Origin: Pyrinomonadaceae bacterium
GTDB lineage: Bacteria; Acidobacteriota; Blastocatellia; Pyrinomonadales; Pyrinomonadaceae
Direction: 5' to 3'
Length of the DNA: 64,000 nt
NCBI GenBank assembly: GCA_026129865.1
Contig: JAHCHG010000015.1
Location: 1-64,000 of the forward strand
A program made the position numbers and the translations under genes. Under the pieces are notes generated by a model. It saw nothing but the letters and a program-made list of their open reading frames with translations, ran no database searches and was not told where the DNA came from. Positions 40,929 to 51,277 of this stretch are shown in pieces. Each line of letters starts with the position of its first letter. Within the stretch, counting starts at the first letter, position 1.

Positions 40929-42257
40929 ATGCCAAAAAGGGTGGTCATCATTGGCGGCGGATTCGGTGGTTTAGAAGCCGCTAAACAGTTGTCGGGAAAA
41001 GACGTTGCCGTCACGCTGATCGATAAAAAAAATCATCACACATTTCAGCCGCTTCTCTATCAGGTGGCGACCGCAGTGCTGTCGCCCGGCGAGATCGCTT
41101 CGCCGATCCGCAGAATTCTTTACAAAGCGAAAAATGTCGAGGTCGTTCTCGGCGAAGCGAAAGGATACGATCTCGAAAATAGAACCGTGAAATTGCATGA
41201 TTCATCCGAAATTCCGTTTGATTATCTGATAGTCGCCGCCGGCGCGCGGCATTCATATTTTGGTAACGACGATTGGGAAGATTCCGCGCCCGGCTTGAAA
41301 ACCGTCGAAGACGCGCTGGAAATCCGCCGCCGTGTTTTGCTCGCCTTCGAATTAGCCGAACGCGAGGCGATTTTAACGGGAAAACACAAGCCGTTAAATT
41401 TTGTGGTCGTCGGCGGCGGCGCGACCGGTGTCGAACTCGCCGGCGCGATCGCAGGCATTGCGCGCCAGGCTTTGGCAAAAGATTTTAAGGCGATAAATAC
41501 AAAAGAATCGCGCGTAATGCTTTACGAAGGTTCGGACAGAATATTAAATTCCTTTGCGCCGGATCTTTCCGAACGGGCGAAACGCGATTTGGAAGATCTG
41601 GGCGTCGAGGTATTTCTAAATAGTTTCGTTACAGACCTTAAAGACGGAAATGTAAAGGCTTCCGATGAATGGATCGAATGCGACGTAGCTATATGGGCAA
41701 CGGGCGTGGCGGCGTCGTTTCTTGGGAAAGAATTGGGAGCCGAAACAGACAAAGCCGGTCGTGTGCTTGTAAATGACGATCTGAGCGTTCCCGGTAAAGA
41801 AAATATTTTCGTCATCGGCGACATGGCTCATCTAAAACAGAAAAACGGCGATCTCGTCCCCGGCGTCGCGCCTGCTGCTCTTCAAATGGCGCAAGCGACG
41901 TGTAAAAACATACTTCGCGATCTGAAAAATGAACCAAGGGAAAACTTCGAATACCGAGATAAGGGTTCAATGGCAACGATCGGACGAAACCGCGCCATCG
42001 TCGAAGCGGGCAGCTTAAAATTGACGGGATTTATCGCCTGGCTGGCATGGCTGTTTATCCATGTAATATCGCTGATCGGATTCCGAAATAAGCTTTCGGT
42101 AATGTCCGACTGGTTCTGGGCTTATGTGACCCGCGAAAGAAGCGCGCTGCTTATAACCGGCGATGCCGAACAGCTGCAGGACGCGCTACGGTTTCTGGAA
42201 GCAAAACCGATCGCCGAACCGCTGCCGAAAAAAGCTCGCAGAAAGGCGCTGAAATAA
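40929..42257 (+). CDS. ndh: Type II NADH dehydrogenase (NDH-2)
   Basis: Non-proton-pumping NADH:quinone oxidoreductase bound peripherally to the inner membrane. Two dinucleotide folds are visible, VVIIGGGFGGLEAAKQL at the N-terminus for FAD and VVGGGATGVELAGAIA for NADH. The CatX-like WATGVAAS and FVIGDMAH follow, and a hydrophobic C-terminal region (GFIAWLAWLFIHVISLIGF) anchors it. The start MPKRVVIIGGG lies 4 nt after the ThiF-like gene, so the two are probably cotranscribed. Confidence 0.93.
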   Translation: MPKRVVIIGGGFGGLEAAKQLSGKDVAVTLIDKKNHHTFQPLLYQVATAVLSPGEIASPIRRILYKAKNVEVVLGEAKGYDLENRTVKLHDSSEIPFDYLIVAAGARHSYFGNDDWEDSAPGLKTVEDALEIRRRVLLAFELAEREAILTGKHKPLNFVVVGGGATGVELAGAIAGIARQALAKDFKAINTKESRVMLYEGSDRILNSFAPDLSERAKRDLEDLGVEVFLNSFVTDLKDGNVKASDEWIECDVAIWATGVAASFLGKELGAETDKAGRVLVNDDLSVPGKENIFVIGDMAHLKQKNGDLVPGVAPAALQMAQATCKNILRDLKNEPRENFEYRDKGSMATIGRNRAIVEAGSLKLTGFIAWLAWLFIHVISLIGFRNKLSVMSDWFWAYVTRERSALLITGDAEQLQDALRFLEAKPIAEPLPKKARRKALK

Positions 42258-42386
42258 TTAATTGCGGCGTATGAAATACGGTTTTCCGAAATTTCAATTT
42301 CGCCGACGGACATCCGCTTTACAAAAAGAGGTCTAGAAATCTACGATAACCAAGAAATTCTGTTTTATTCAGCAAAACAATACTAA

Positions 42387-44534
42387 ATGAAAAAAATTAT
42401 AGGTTTTATCTTAATAGGATTTTTGTGCGTTGTTGCGGCTTCCGCAAGCTCGCCGACGATTTGGACGATAAACACGAGCGAAGACGTGCTGCGCGGGGAC
42501 GCAAACGGAGTTTCTATCTCCGGCACGGGAATGATCTCGCTGGCGCCGAAATTAACGGAGCGATTTAATACAGATCAGGCTTTCGTTTGGTCGAGCGCGG
42601 TCGATGGTTCGGGAAATATTTTCCTCGGAACCGGCAGCGACGGGCGAGTCTTTCGTGTTGATTCGAACGGCAGCGGTAAACTTTTTTCCGATCTTGCAGA
42701 GATCAATGTTTCGGCGCTTGCCGCTGCAAAAGACGGTTCGCTTTTTGCCGCAACCTCGCCGGACGGAAAAGTTTATCGACTTGATGCGAACGGCGGTGCG
42801 ACCGTTTATTTTGAGCCGAAGGAGAAATACATTTGGTCGCTGGCGGTCTTGAGCGACGGAAGTCTGGCGGTCGGAACAGGCGAGAACGGAAAGATCTATA
42901 AAGTTCGCGCTGCAAATGCGGCGCCGGAAAGTTCACTTCTTTTCGATTCGAGCGAGACACATATTATCTCACTTGCCGCAGACGGGTCGGGAAATCTTTA
43001 CGCGGGAACGGATTCTGAAGGAATCGTTCTTCGGTTTTCGCCGGACGGAAAACCTTTTGCGCTTCTCGATTCGCCGCTGCGCGAGATTCATGAACTGGCA
43101 GTCGGTCGCGACGGCTCGGTTTACGCGCTGGCGCTGAACGAGTCAATTTCAAACACTGCAGCGCCTGCACCTGAAACTCCTGCGAAGAAAACGGTTACCG
43201 CTAAAACCGGCTCGAAAACCCCGCCCGCGCAGCCTCCGCCGCCAAAAAGCCGCTACGATGTTTCTGCGGCGAAATCGGTCGTTTACAGAATTTTGCCGGA
43301 CGGCGGCAGCGATATAATTTGGAATTCAAATGAAATTGCGGCGTTTTCTGTTCACGCAAATCAGTCAGGAAACGGGGTTTTGATCGGGACGTCGGACAAG
43401 GGGCGAATTTATTCCGTCTCAAACGACGGAAGCGAAACTCTCCTGCTTCAAACCGGCGAAGGGCAAATTTCAACGATCTTTTCGAACGGTGCGCGGCTTT
43501 TTGCCGCATCAAGCAATCAAGGAAAATTGTTCCAGATCGGCGGCGAAACGGTTGCGGAAGGAACCTACGAATCTCCGATTTTGGATACAAAATCAGCAGC
43601 AAGTTGGGGCAGGATCTGGTGGAGCGGGAAAGGTGCGGTTACGCTGCAAACACGAAGCGGAAACACGGAAAAACCGGATGAAACCTGGAGCGATTGGAGC
43701 GTCGGATATTCAAATGCAAAAGGCGCGCAAATAACCAGCCCGAAGGCATTATTTTTACAATGGCGGGCGGTTTTGAAAGGCGGTACTGAAACGGCGTTGA
43801 CCGAAGTAAACGTCTCGTATCTCGGCAGAAACATCGCGCCTGAAGTTCTATCGATAGAAATATTGCCGACAAACGTCGGATTGCTGCCGAATCCGCCGAT
43901 CCAACTTGATCCGAACATTGAGATCTCCGGTTTGAGCGCCGGCGACTTTGGACTTGTCGATGCAGCGGTTCCGCCTCGAAAGGTCTTTTTGCGCGGAGCG
44001 CGGTCGATACAATGGAATGCCGAAGATCGGAACGAAGACACGCTCGAATACTCGATCTTTTATCGTGAGACCGGCGAAAGCTCGTTTAAACTGCTTGCGG
44101 AAAAATTGACCGATAATTTTTACGCGGTTGACGGGACGGCACTCGCCGACGGACGTTACGTCTTTAAGATCGTCGCGAACGATTCGCGTTCAAATCCGCT
44201 AAACGACGCGCTTTCCGGTGAAAAACTGAGCGAAGTTGTCGAGATCGACAATTCCGCTCCACGCGTTTCGGCGGTCGGAACACCGCAGTTCACGGGCGAA
44301 AATGTCCGGGTTATCTTCGACGCAACCGAATCGTCAAGCTACATCAATCGCGCAGAATACAGCGTGAACGGCGGCGCCTGGCAAACAATTTACGCTGACG
44401 ACGGCATTTCAGACAGTCCGAATGAACGTTACACGATCACGATTCCGCGAAAGAGCGCGGGCGAGATGACTATCACATTGAGAGTTTTCGACGCCAACGG
44501 GAATATCGGAAACGCAAAGGTCGCAGTTAAGTAG
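42387..44534 (+). CDS. Secreted beta-propeller protein
   Basis: Signal peptide (residues 1-21), then about eight repeated blades of the type DGSGNIFLGTGSDGRVFRVD and DGSLFAATSPDGKVYRLD over residues 60-400. A proline-rich linker (APAPETPAKKTVTAK, and TPPAQPPPPKSRY) interrupts the propeller around 255-290. The C-terminal 300 residues look like Ig/FN3-type beta domains (DGRYVFKIVANDSRSNPL). Probably extracellular; binding target unknown. Confidence 0.85.
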   Translation: MKKIIGFILIGFLCVVAASASSPTIWTINTSEDVLRGDANGVSISGTGMISLAPKLTERFNTDQAFVWSSAVDGSGNIFLGTGSDGRVFRVDSNGSGKLFSDLAEINVSALAAAKDGSLFAATSPDGKVYRLDANGGATVYFEPKEKYIWSLAVLSDGSLAVGTGENGKIYKVRAANAAPESSLLFDSSETHIISLAADGSGNLYAGTDSEGIVLRFSPDGKPFALLDSPLREIHELAVGRDGSVYALALNESISNTAAPAPETPAKKTVTAKTGSKTPPAQPPPPKSRYDVSAAKSVVYRILPDGGSDIIWNSNEIAAFSVHANQSGNGVLIGTSDKGRIYSVSNDGSETLLLQTGEGQISTIFSNGARLFAASSNQGKLFQIGGETVAEGTYESPILDTKSAASWGRIWWSGKGAVTLQTRSGNTEKPDETWSDWSVGYSNAKGAQITSPKALFLQWRAVLKGGTETALTEVNVSYLGRNIAPEVLSIEILPTNVGLLPNPPIQLDPNIEISGLSAGDFGLVDAAVPPRKVFLRGARSIQWNAEDRNEDTLEYSIFYRETGESSFKLLAEKLTDNFYAVDGTALADGRYVFKIVANDSRSNPLNDALSGEKLSEVVEIDNSAPRVSAVGTPQFTGENVRVIFDATESSSYINRAEYSVNGGAWQTIYADDGISDSPNERYTITIPRKSAGEMTITLRVFDANGNIGNAKVAVK

Positions 44535-44558
44535 AGCCAGCATTTTGACTAAGTATTT

Positions 44559-45392
44559 ATGAGTTTAGATTCTAAAAGTGTTGCCGTCGTAACGGGTGCC
44601 GGTTCCGGAATTGGTCGCGCCCTTGCGGTTCGATTTGCGCAGGAGAAGATCGCCGGAATCGCGATCTCCGATGTCAACGCGGACGGCTTGGCGGAAACGA
44701 GAAAACTGGTCGAAGAATTTGAAGTGCCGTTTTTTTCTTCGACTGTCGATGTCTCGAAACGCGAAGAATTTCAAGGTTTTGCGGAAGATATTTTAAGAGA
44801 ATTTGGTCGTGCAACTCATCTTGTCAATAACGCCGGCGTCGGATTGATCGGGCGCACGGAGGAGATCTCTTTCGAAGACATCGAATGGCTGATGAACATT
44901 AATTTCTGGGGCACGGTTTACGGAACGAAGATCTTTTTGCCGATCTTTCGCAAACAAAACTGCGGGCATATTATCAACATCTCCAGCGTTTTCGGCTTTA
45001 TCGCACCGCCCGGGCAATCGGCTTATTGCGCGAGCAAATTTGCAGTCCGCGGTTTTACCGAAAGTCTCCGGCACGAACTTGAAGGAACGAATATTTATGT
45101 TTCTTGCGTTCATCCGGGCGGCATTCGGACGAACATCGCAAAAAAAGCGCGAAAGGGTGAAAACGCGCCGGAAGGCGATAAAAAGATCGCTCCGGTGATC
45201 TTTGACAAACTTGCAAAAACCACACCCGATCAAGCGGCGGAAACAATAATTAAAGGTATTCGATCGGAAAACACGAGAATATTGATCGGCAGCGACGCGC
45301 TGCAAATAAGCCTGTTCTATAGGCTTTTCCCGAAAAAATACTTTAAGTTAATGGACCGAATGTCAGGCGGAATGCTTTCGAAATTCCGGTAA
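44559..45392 (+). CDS. Short-chain dehydrogenase/reductase
   Basis: Classical SDR with the cofactor loop VTGAGSGIGRAL, NNAGVG, and the catalytic triad Ser (NISSVFG) and YCASK. Length 277 with a C-terminal extension (ISLFYRLFPKKYFKLMDRMS) typical of the SDR subgroup acting on lipophilic substrates. Cytoplasmic or membrane-associated. It follows the propeller gene by 25 nt and may be cotranscribed; substrate unknown. Confidence 0.92.
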   Translation: MSLDSKSVAVVTGAGSGIGRALAVRFAQEKIAGIAISDVNADGLAETRKLVEEFEVPFFSSTVDVSKREEFQGFAEDILREFGRATHLVNNAGVGLIGRTEEISFEDIEWLMNINFWGTVYGTKIFLPIFRKQNCGHIINISSVFGFIAPPGQSAYCASKFAVRGFTESLRHELEGTNIYVSCVHPGGIRTNIAKKARKGENAPEGDKKIAPVIFDKLAKTTPDQAAETIIKGIRSENTRILIGSDALQISLFYRLFPKKYFKLMDRMSGGMLSKFR

Positions 45393-45554
45393 ATCTCCCC
45401 GGCTTGAAACCGAACCCGCGCCTTTTTGCTCGAATCCTTTGTAAAGAATTGTCAATATGCCCGCATTGTGATTGCTTTCCGACGCTTTTTTCTCTATAAA
45501 CAATCTCATTCTTCGCTTTCAATTTCTAAATTTAGTCCAAATATTGAGGTATCT

Positions 45555-47963
45555 ATGAGACCACGTTTTTTCGTTCTTCTCGCGTTGCTGGCTTTTGCGG
45601 CGAGCACTTTCGGGCAGTATCAAAAACCGCCTAAGGAAATTCAAGACATTCTGAACGCTCCGGTTACGCCTGTAACTTCTATTTCGCCCGTTAAGGACAA
45701 GATAGCGCTTCTCGAACCCGTTCGTTATCCGCCGATCTCGGAATTGGCAGAACCGATGCTCAGGCTTGCGGGTTTGCGGATAAATCCGCGCACGAACGCA
45801 CAGCATCGTCAGCTTTATTTTGTAAAAGTTACGCTGAAAAACATCGCAGACGGCAAGGAAATGCCGGTTGCGCTTCCAAACGGTGCGAAGATAATTTCGC
45901 CGAATTGGAGCGCGGACGGAAAATATATTGCCGCCGGAAATGTTACGCCGTCGGGTGTCGAACTCTGGATAATTGACACGGCGACGGCAAAAGCCAAAAA
46001 GCTCAATAATGTTCAGGTCAACACAACTTTGGGCGGTTTTGATTGGATGCCCGATCAGAAATCTTTGATTGTTAATGTAGTTGCGAAAAATCGCGGAACT
46101 GCGCCGGGTTATCAAGATGTCGTGCCGAATTCGCCGAGCATTCAGGAAACGAGCGGAAAATCGGGTGCGGTTCAAACCTTTCAAGACACACTGAATTCGC
46201 CGAATGATGAAAATTTGTTTGAATATTACACGGCTTCGCAGATTGCGATTGTCGGCGTTGACGGCAATATCAAAGAGATCGGACAACCTGCAATTTACGA
46301 TACGGCGGACATTTCGCCGGATGGAAATTACATACTTGTTTCCAAAGTGAAAAGACCTTTTTCGTATCTTTATCCATATTCACGTTTTCCCGAAGACGTT
46401 GAAATTTGGGATAAAAGCGGAAAAATGGTGAAAAAATTAGCGAGCGTTCCGCTGCTCGATTCATTGCCCGTGCAGGGCGTAACGACCGAACCAAGAAGTT
46501 TCGGCTGGATTCCGACTGAAAATGCAACGGTGATGTGGGCGGTCGCGCTGGACGGCGGCGATCCGAAAAATAAAGCCGATTTCCGCGATAAATTGATGAA
46601 GCTTTCCGCGCCTTTTTCGGGCGATGGAAGCGAAGTCGTCAAGATCGAACAGCGTTATCAGGGCAGAAGTTTCGGCGAAAAAGATGGAATGATGCTTTTT
46701 TACGATTACAACCGCGATTCGCAAAAACGCCGGATTTATATGATGGATTATCGCGGAAATTCAACGCCGAAATTGATTTCCGATCTGAATGTTCGCGACA
46801 GGTATAACGACATCGGACAACCGGTTACATATCAATTACCGAACGGCAAAAGCGTGATTCTGCAAAACGGCGATGAAATTTTCCTTAGCGGAGCAGGTTC
46901 AACTCCCCAGGGCGACCGACCGTTTTTGCGGAAAATGAATGTGCAAACACTCAAAACCGAAGAACTGTTTCGCTCCGGCACGGATTCTTACGAATCTTTC
47001 GTCGCTCTGGCAGATAAATCGGGAATGCAGTTCATCACAAGACGCGAATCGCTCAGCGAACCTCCGAACCTTTTTATGCAGTACCGCTGCACGCCTGAAC
47101 CTTCGTGTACAAAACCTGCGGATGTCCAAATAACGAAATTTACCGATCCGACACCGCAGCTTCGCGGCATCACAAAACAACTCGTAAAATATAAACGCGC
47201 GGACGGTGTTGATCTGTCGTTCACGCTTTATCTGCCGCCTAATTATAAGGAAGGAACGCGCCTTCCAACCGTTCTCTGGGCTTATCCGCTTGAATATACG
47301 GACACTTCGACCGCCGGACAAGTTTCGGGTTCGACAAATCGTTTTACGTCGATCGGCGGATATTCGCACCTGTTTTTCCTTCTGCAAGGCTACGCGGTTT
47401 TGGACGATGCGACGATTCCGATCGTCGGCGATCCTTTGACGGTCAATGACACGTTTGTCAAACAAATGAATGATTCGGCTCAGGCGGCGATCGACAAAGC
47501 GGTCGAAATGGGCGTTACCGACCGCGATCGCGTCGGAGTCGGCGGACACAGTTACGGCGCGTTTATGACGGCGAATCTGCTGGCGCATTCCGATTTATTT
47601 AGAGCCGGAATCGCGCGTTCGGGCGCGTATAATCGAACTCTAACGCCTTTCGGTTTTCAATCCGAACGCAGAACTTTCTGGGAAGCACCGGAGATGTACG
47701 CAAAAGTTTCACCGTTTTTCCACGCGAATAAGATCAATGAACCGCTTTTGATGATTCACGGCGAAGCTGACAACAATACCGGAACTTATCCGATCCAATC
47801 CGAACGACTTTTTGCTGCAATGAAAGGGCTCGGCGGAACCGCAAAATTGGTTATGCTGCCGTTTGAATCGCACGGCTATGCAGGCAAGGAATCGATCGAG
47901 CACACGGTGTTTGAACAGATCGCATGGTTCGACAAATACGTGAAAAATGCTAAACCAAGATAA
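45555..47963 (+). CDS. Secreted S9-family prolyl oligopeptidase-like peptidase
   Basis: Start at MRPRFFVLLALLAFAAST with GAGG 6 nt upstream, giving a signal peptide. The N-terminal two thirds form a beta propeller. The catalytic alpha/beta hydrolase has the nucleophile elbow GGHSYGAFM, an acid in MIHGEADNNTGT and the His in FESHGY. The pattern is close to the glutamyl/acylaminoacyl-type S9 peptidases of Acidobacteria. Predicted exported peptidase. A terminator follows. Confidence 0.93.
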   Translation: MRPRFFVLLALLAFAASTFGQYQKPPKEIQDILNAPVTPVTSISPVKDKIALLEPVRYPPISELAEPMLRLAGLRINPRTNAQHRQLYFVKVTLKNIADGKEMPVALPNGAKIISPNWSADGKYIAAGNVTPSGVELWIIDTATAKAKKLNNVQVNTTLGGFDWMPDQKSLIVNVVAKNRGTAPGYQDVVPNSPSIQETSGKSGAVQTFQDTLNSPNDENLFEYYTASQIAIVGVDGNIKEIGQPAIYDTADISPDGNYILVSKVKRPFSYLYPYSRFPEDVEIWDKSGKMVKKLASVPLLDSLPVQGVTTEPRSFGWIPTENATVMWAVALDGGDPKNKADFRDKLMKLSAPFSGDGSEVVKIEQRYQGRSFGEKDGMMLFYDYNRDSQKRRIYMMDYRGNSTPKLISDLNVRDRYNDIGQPVTYQLPNGKSVILQNGDEIFLSGAGSTPQGDRPFLRKMNVQTLKTEELFRSGTDSYESFVALADKSGMQFITRRESLSEPPNLFMQYRCTPEPSCTKPADVQITKFTDPTPQLRGITKQLVKYKRADGVDLSFTLYLPPNYKEGTRLPTVLWAYPLEYTDTSTAGQVSGSTNRFTSIGGYSHLFFLLQGYAVLDDATIPIVGDPLTVNDTFVKQMNDSAQAAIDKAVEMGVTDRDRVGVGGHSYGAFMTANLLAHSDLFRAGIARSGAYNRTLTPFGFQSERRTFWEAPEMYAKVSPFFHANKINEPLLMIHGEADNNTGTYPIQSERLFAAMKGLGGTAKLVMLPFESHGYAGKESIEHTVFEQIAWFDKYVKNAKPR

Positions 47964-47992
47964 ACAAAATTAGCAGGTTTTGCTTTTTTTTC

Positions 47993-48035
47993 GGCGGACG
48001 TTTTGTTTTCGACAGATGTCCGCCGTTTTGTTTTT
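47993..48035 (+). terminator. Terminator after the S9 peptidase
   Basis: GGCGGAC (47993-47999) pairs with GTCCGCC (48018-48024), followed by a broken T run. Confidence 0.75.
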
Positions 48036-48146
48036 CCGCTTCGGTCATTTAATTTAATATTGCCCGGTCAAATTTTCCCGAAAATCCATTCTTGACGCTT
48101 GTGAGTTGCGAATGATAGTTTTTTCATTACAGTTTCAAACAATATT

Positions 48147-49256
48147 ATGTCTGAATTAAAGAAAACGCCGCTGAATGAAATTCATCGGAAATTAGGCGGT
48201 AAAATGGTCGATTTCGGCGGTTGGGACATGCCTGTGCAATATCCCGCAGGAGTTATCGAAGAACACCTCAGAACACGAAATCATGCCGGTCTGTTCGACG
48301 TTTCGCACATGGGCGAATTCTTTGTCGAAGGCGACGACGCCATTGAATTTGTAAACCGTCTGACGACGAACGACGTTTCAAAACTCGTTGACGGACAGGC
48401 GCAATATTCGGCATTTACGCGCGAAGACGGAACGGTCGTTGACGATCTTCTTGTTTACCGATTCGACGACACAAAACTTTTGCTCGTAGTAAACGCGGGA
48501 ACGACGGAAAAAGATTGGGAATGGGTAACATCGAACACGAACGATGAAAAAATTACCTTGACCAATGCAAGTGCCGATTATTGCCAGATCGCCGTGCAAG
48601 GTCCGAAGGCGCTCGAGATCGCACAGAAATTGACCGAAACCGATCTTGATTCGATCAAATACTATCATTTTACGGTCGGAAAATTTGACGGTGTCGATGC
48701 GATCATTTCGCGAACGGGCTACACCGGCGAAGATGGATTTGAAATTTACGCAAACAAAGATTTTGCCGGGCAGATCTGGAACAAACTGCTTGAAACCGGC
48801 GGTTACGGATTTGACAACGGCATTCTGCCCGCCGGACTGGCGGCGCGAAACACTTTGCGGCTGGAATCGGGAATGGCGCTTTACGGACATGAAATTTCCG
48901 ACGAAATAACGCCGCTCGAAGCCGGGTTGGGATGGATTTGTAAACTAAATACCGATTTTCTCGGTCGGGATGCGCTGCAAAAACAGAAAGACGAAGGTTT
49001 AAAGCGCAAGCTGGTCGGGTTTGAGATGCGGGATCGCGGAATCGCCCGCGACGAATGCGAAGTGTACATCGGCGGCGAAAAGGTCGGCTATGTAACGTCC
49101 GGTAGTCCGGCGCCGTTCTTAAAGAAAAACATCGGGATGGCATTCGTACCGGCAGAATTTGCAAAGGTTGGACAAGAGATAACGATCGATGTTCGCGGCA
49201 GAAAACTGGCAGCTGAAATTGTGCCGATGCCGTTTTACAAGAGGAATAAGAACTAA
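48147..49256 (+). CDS. gcvT: Glycine cleavage system T protein (aminomethyltransferase)
   Basis: Transfers the methylene group from the H-protein aminomethyl-lipoyl arm to tetrahydrofolate and releases ammonia. Family motifs include VDFGGWDMPVQY, LFDVSHMGE, GYTGEDGFEIYA and LRLESGMALYGHE. The 369-residue length is normal. First gene of a gcvT-H-PA operon with short gaps. Cytoplasmic. Confidence 0.97.
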   Translation: MSELKKTPLNEIHRKLGGKMVDFGGWDMPVQYPAGVIEEHLRTRNHAGLFDVSHMGEFFVEGDDAIEFVNRLTTNDVSKLVDGQAQYSAFTREDGTVVDDLLVYRFDDTKLLLVVNAGTTEKDWEWVTSNTNDEKITLTNASADYCQIAVQGPKALEIAQKLTETDLDSIKYYHFTVGKFDGVDAIISRTGYTGEDGFEIYANKDFAGQIWNKLLETGGYGFDNGILPAGLAARNTLRLESGMALYGHEISDEITPLEAGLGWICKLNTDFLGRDALQKQKDEGLKRKLVGFEMRDRGIARDECEVYIGGEKVGYVTSGSPAPFLKKNIGMAFVPAEFAKVGQEITIDVRGRKLAAEIVPMPFYKRNKN

Positions 49257-49282
49257 AAGCAAAAGGAAAAATACATAAAATT

Positions 49283-49675
49283 ATGGCAAACAATATTCCG
49301 GACAATTTACATTACAGCAAAGATCACGAGTGGGTTTCGGTCGAAGACGGTATTGCAGCGGTCGGAATTACCGATTACGCGCAGAACGCACTCGGCGACG
49401 TCGTATACGTCGAACTCCCGAAAGAAGGCGACACATTTGAAGCGCACGACGTGGTCGGGTCGGTCGAATCCGTCAAGGCTGTTTCCGAGATCTTTACTCC
49501 GGTCGGCGGCGAAGTTACGGAAGTCAATGAAGACTTGAACGACACGCCGGAATCGGTAAACGAAGATCCCTACGGCGCGGCTTGGTTGTTTAAGATAAAA
49601 ATGAGCAATCCGGGCGAAGCCGATGCAATGCTGTCACCGGAAGAATACGAAGAATTCCTTTCCGAGAACGAATAA
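49283..49675 (+). CDS. gcvH: Glycine cleavage system H protein
   Basis: Lipoyl carrier shuttling the aminomethyl group among P, T and L proteins. The lipoylation lysine is in GSVESVKAVSEI, preceded by ALGDVVYVELP, and the C-terminal end reads MLSPEEYEEFLSE. Normal length of 130. Starts 26 nt after gcvT. Confidence 0.97.
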   Translation: MANNIPDNLHYSKDHEWVSVEDGIAAVGITDYAQNALGDVVYVELPKEGDTFEAHDVVGSVESVKAVSEIFTPVGGEVTEVNEDLNDTPESVNEDPYGAAWLFKIKMSNPGEADAMLSPEEYEEFLSENE

Positions 49676-49717
49676 TTGATGATTTAATTTATATTATCAA
49701 TCGTCCACTATTAACTA

Positions 49718-51061
49718 ATGAGATATATACCAAATTCGCCTGAAGAGCGCGATGAAATGTTGAAGATCGTCGGACTCGATTCGGCGGAGCAGCTCTTTCG
49801 TTCGATCCCTGAAGATGTTCAATTAAACCGCGCTTTGAATGTTACGGCGCCGCTTTCCGAACCCGAAGTGATCGCAGAGATGAAGAAAATGGCGGCGAAA
49901 AATACCGCTGCCGAAAAGCCTTCGTTTTTGGGTGCCGGAGCTTACTCGCATTTTTCCCCGACGATCGTTGATCATCTGATCCAGCGTTCCGAATTTTTTA
50001 CGTCATATACGCCGTATCAGCCGGAAATTACGCAGGGAACGCTTCAGTATATTTTCGAATTTCAGACATTGGTCGCGCAATTGACCGGAATGGACGTCGC
50101 AAACGCATCGATGTATGACGGTTCGACTTCGATGGCGGAAGCCTTTCTCATGGCGCAGCGCGTAACTCGCCGCGACAAAGTTGTTATCGCCCAAACGGTT
50201 CATCCTGAATACTTAGAAGTGGCGAAAACATACACGCAGCACGGCGATCTGACGGTCGAAACTGTACATTTCAACTCCGAAACCGGACGCGTTCTCGTTG
50301 AAGAACTGTCGAAATTAGATGAAAATACCGCGGCACTGGTTATTCAGTCGCCGAATTTCTTCGGCTGTATCGAAGATCTGGAAATGCTCGCCGAAAAGGC
50401 GCATACGGTCGGAGCACTTTTGATCGTAGTCGTGACCGAGGCTATCTCGTTCGGTTTATTGAAATCGCCGGGCGCTTGCGGAGCGGACATCGTCGTTGCG
50501 GAAGGACAGTCGTTCGGAATTCCGCTCGGTTTCGGCGGACCTTTCGTTGGACTTTTTGCCTGTAAGGAAAAATATGTCCGCCAAATGCCGGGACGGTTAG
50601 CCGGTGTTGCGTATGACAAGAACGGCAATCGCGGTTTTGTTTTGACGCTCGCAACGCGTGAACAGCATATTCGCCGCGACAAGGCGACGTCCAACATCTG
50701 CACAAATCAGGGGTTGATAGCGCTTGCCGCGACGATCTATATGGAATCGATGGGCAAAAAAGGCTTGCAGGAAGTTGCGATGCAAAATGCACAAAAAGCC
50801 GCTTATGCGAAAAAACAGATTGCGGGAATTTCCGGTTATTCGATCCCTTTTTCGTCGCCGACATTCAACGAATTCGTCGTCCGCGCACCGAAAAACGCCA
50901 ACGAAATCTTAGAAAAGATGCGCGTCGAAAAAGAAATAATCGGCGGTTTGCCGCTCTCGTGGCATTACAACGATTACCCGAACGACTTTTTAGTTTGCGT
51001 AACGGAAACCAATACGAAAGCGCAGATTGACAATTTGGTTAATGGGCTGAAAAATGTTTAA
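49718..51061 (+). CDS. gcvPA: Glycine dehydrogenase (decarboxylating) subunit 1
   Basis: Alpha half of the two-subunit P protein. Motifs: FLGAGAYSHFSPTIVDHL, YTPYQPEITQGTLQ, YDGSTSMAEA and GGPFVGLFA; the catalytic PLP lysine belongs to the beta subunit. Length 447, normal. In many genomes gcvPB follows directly; here no gcvPB appears in the window, and an AT-rich accessory segment begins at the stop codon. The missing partner must be elsewhere if glycine cleavage works. Confidence 0.96.
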   Translation: MRYIPNSPEERDEMLKIVGLDSAEQLFRSIPEDVQLNRALNVTAPLSEPEVIAEMKKMAAKNTAAEKPSFLGAGAYSHFSPTIVDHLIQRSEFFTSYTPYQPEITQGTLQYIFEFQTLVAQLTGMDVANASMYDGSTSMAEAFLMAQRVTRRDKVVIAQTVHPEYLEVAKTYTQHGDLTVETVHFNSETGRVLVEELSKLDENTAALVIQSPNFFGCIEDLEMLAEKAHTVGALLIVVVTEAISFGLLKSPGACGADIVVAEGQSFGIPLGFGGPFVGLFACKEKYVRQMPGRLAGVAYDKNGNRGFVLTLATREQHIRRDKATSNICTNQGLIALAATIYMESMGKKGLQEVAMQNAQKAAYAKKQIAGISGYSIPFSSPTFNEFVVRAPKNANEILEKMRVEKEIIGGLPLSWHYNDYPNDFLVCVTETNTKAQIDNLVNGLKNV

Positions 51062-51224
51062 TTTCATCATTCTTTTGTATCACGGTGGTGATTTGGGCAA
51101 CCTAATCTTTGTCTATCTTATTGCAGCAATTATTGCTGTTGTTGTTTTAATTGGGGTAGTAATCTTTTTGTTGATTAAGTTAGGACAATCGTTAAGCAGG
51201 CGAAATGAAAGAAATTACAAATAA
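51054..51224 (+). CDS. Small single-span membrane protein
   Basis: A 56-codon frame starts at an ATG overlapping the last eight bases of gcvPA. It encodes one long hydrophobic helix (FVYLIAAIIAVVVLIGVVIF) and a basic tail (KLGQSLSRRNERNYK). Overlap suggests coupled translation. Composition is more AT-rich than gcvPA. No family recognised; the long span could be real or a chance AT-rich frame. Confidence 0.5.
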   Translation: MFNFIILLYHGGDLGNLIFVYLIAAIIAVVVLIGVVIFLLIKLGQSLSRRNERNYK

Positions 51225-51277
51225 TCAAAGAAACCGATTTTGAGTTCGAGATTCGGTAAAATAATTTCGGAGTATTT

